From: Symbiodinium natans
Lineage: Eukaryota; Sar; Dinophyceae; Suessiales; Symbiodiniaceae
Direction of reading: 5' to 3'
NCBI GenBank assembly: GCA_905221605.1
Contig: CAJNDS010002454.1
Location: forward strand, 232,743-296,742
DNA length: 64,000 nt
Shown here: positions 63,480 to 64,000 of the stretch, piece by piece
How the letters are laid out: each line of letters starts with the position of its first letter
Position numbering within the stretch: the stretch's first letter is position 1
The notes under the pieces: generated by a model
Seen by the model: only the letters and a program-made list of their open reading frames with translations
Databases searched by the model: none
Told to the model about the DNA's origin: nothing
Made by a program: the position numbers and the translations under genes

Positions 63480-63944
63480 TTGTCGGGCAGTAGTCCAGGG
63501 ACACTCTGGGGTTGGTGCTGCAGAGCAGGGAGGAGAGTGCCAAGCCCGCCTTAAAAGTTGTTTTCTCAAAGCCGTTTTTTGAGGAGAGATGTGCCTAATT
63601 GGGCATCTGCACATTCCAGAGTTCCAGCCATTTGGAGAACTCGATGTCAGAAAATTGGCAGCCAGGGATGATTATGTCACGTTCCATCAAATGCCGGAGG
63701 TATTCAATCTTGTTACATTTGGCTCAAAACCTCGTGGCGTTTTTTGTCATACTCACTCGTACTTTCTTTCCAAATAGGACTAAACACCCAACAACCTTAA
63801 AACTCCAAGCCGCACAAGTCCCAAACCTCAAATGTGTATATGAGGTTTGTTCTAAATCAGGGTTGAGACTCTGGCGTCTAAACCCCGAGGTCTCGAACAC
63901 GAAACCCTTTGCCACTCAAACCCCAACAGCCTCCAGACCCCCGT
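63480..63944. other. No recognisable gene
   Basis: A plus frame at 63589-63777 (H-I-P-E-F-Q-P-F-G-E-L-D-V-R-K-L) is weakly coding-like. No motif recognised. Confidence 0.3.
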
Positions 63945-64000
63945 CCCCTAAACCATAAACCCTACACCCTACACCCTACACCCTACACCCTAAACCCAAA
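63945..64000 (+). repeat. CCCTACA/CCCTAAA array at the window edge
   Basis: CCCTAAACCATAAACCCTACA followed by four CCCTACA units and CCCTAAACCC. It continues beyond the window. Confidence 0.9.

Noticed and set aside
63710-63730. Relic of the dinoflagellate spliced leader (ACATTTGGCTCAAAA)
   Set aside because: Resembles the end of the leader but differs in the T run and after CTCAA. One partial match of this length can occur by chance.

Overview
The window reads as nuclear DNA of a dinoflagellate, most likely a photosynthetic, Symbiodiniaceae-like one. This is inferred from what the sequence shows. Genes are sparse and cut into very small exons (down to 16 nt). Splice donors are GC at least as often as GT, with a few GA, and acceptors follow the AG|G pattern. 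Intronless genes have AG acceptor sites just upstream of the ATG, as expected for trans-spliced leaders. One plastid-style leader carries an FMAP motif. Telomere-type CCCTAAA/TTTAGGG repeats are scattered throughout. No bacterial operon structure is present and no rRNA or tRNA was recognised.

Layout. 0-11.1 kb: the best supported genes are on the minus strand: a small plastid-targeted membrane protein (49-501), the 3' end of a coiled-coil gene (5.0-5.4 kb), a J-domain co-chaperone in three tiny exons (8.07-8.39 kb) and a helical-repeat-like coding block with an apparent frameshift (10.7-11.1 kb). Two plus-strand coding patches (about 1.7 and 4.2 kb) are less certain. 11.1-13.3 kb: an orientation switch with a G-depleted CCATAAC-like tract, a 15-bp minisatellite and a long fold-back. 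15.6-22 kb: plus-strand exons of two or more genes of unknown function, one with a SAM-like helical block.

26.7-37.1 kb: a plus-strand ABC1/ADCK (UbiB-type) atypical kinase gene of at least 24 exons. Its KxGQ, Ala-rich loop, VAIK, ELDF, HGDPHPGN and IDCG elements can be assembled in order. 39.9-40.6 kb: an intronless flavodoxin-fold NAD(P)H:FMN/quinone reductase. 41.27-43.45 kb: a complete three-exon J-domain protein of 507 residues. 48.6-49.7 kb: pentatricopeptide-repeat exons.

49.8-55.1 kb: small coiled-coil exons set in introns rich in telomere-like repeats. 57.3-58.5 kb: further unassigned plus-strand exons. 58.91-59.66 kb: an ankyrin-repeat membrane protein, followed at 60.3 kb by a frameshifted ubiquitin-like relic. 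60.6-64 kb: telomere-like arrays, short exons and simple repeats.

No pathway links these genes, which is usual for this kind of genome. Common themes are protein folding (two J-domain proteins), plastid or mitochondrial redox and quinone biology (ABC1 kinase, FMN/quinone reductase, thylakoid-type protein), organelle RNA processing (PPR) and protein-protein scaffolds (ankyrin, coiled coil). A dispersed repeat of about 80 bp occurs four times, at least twice inside introns of real genes.
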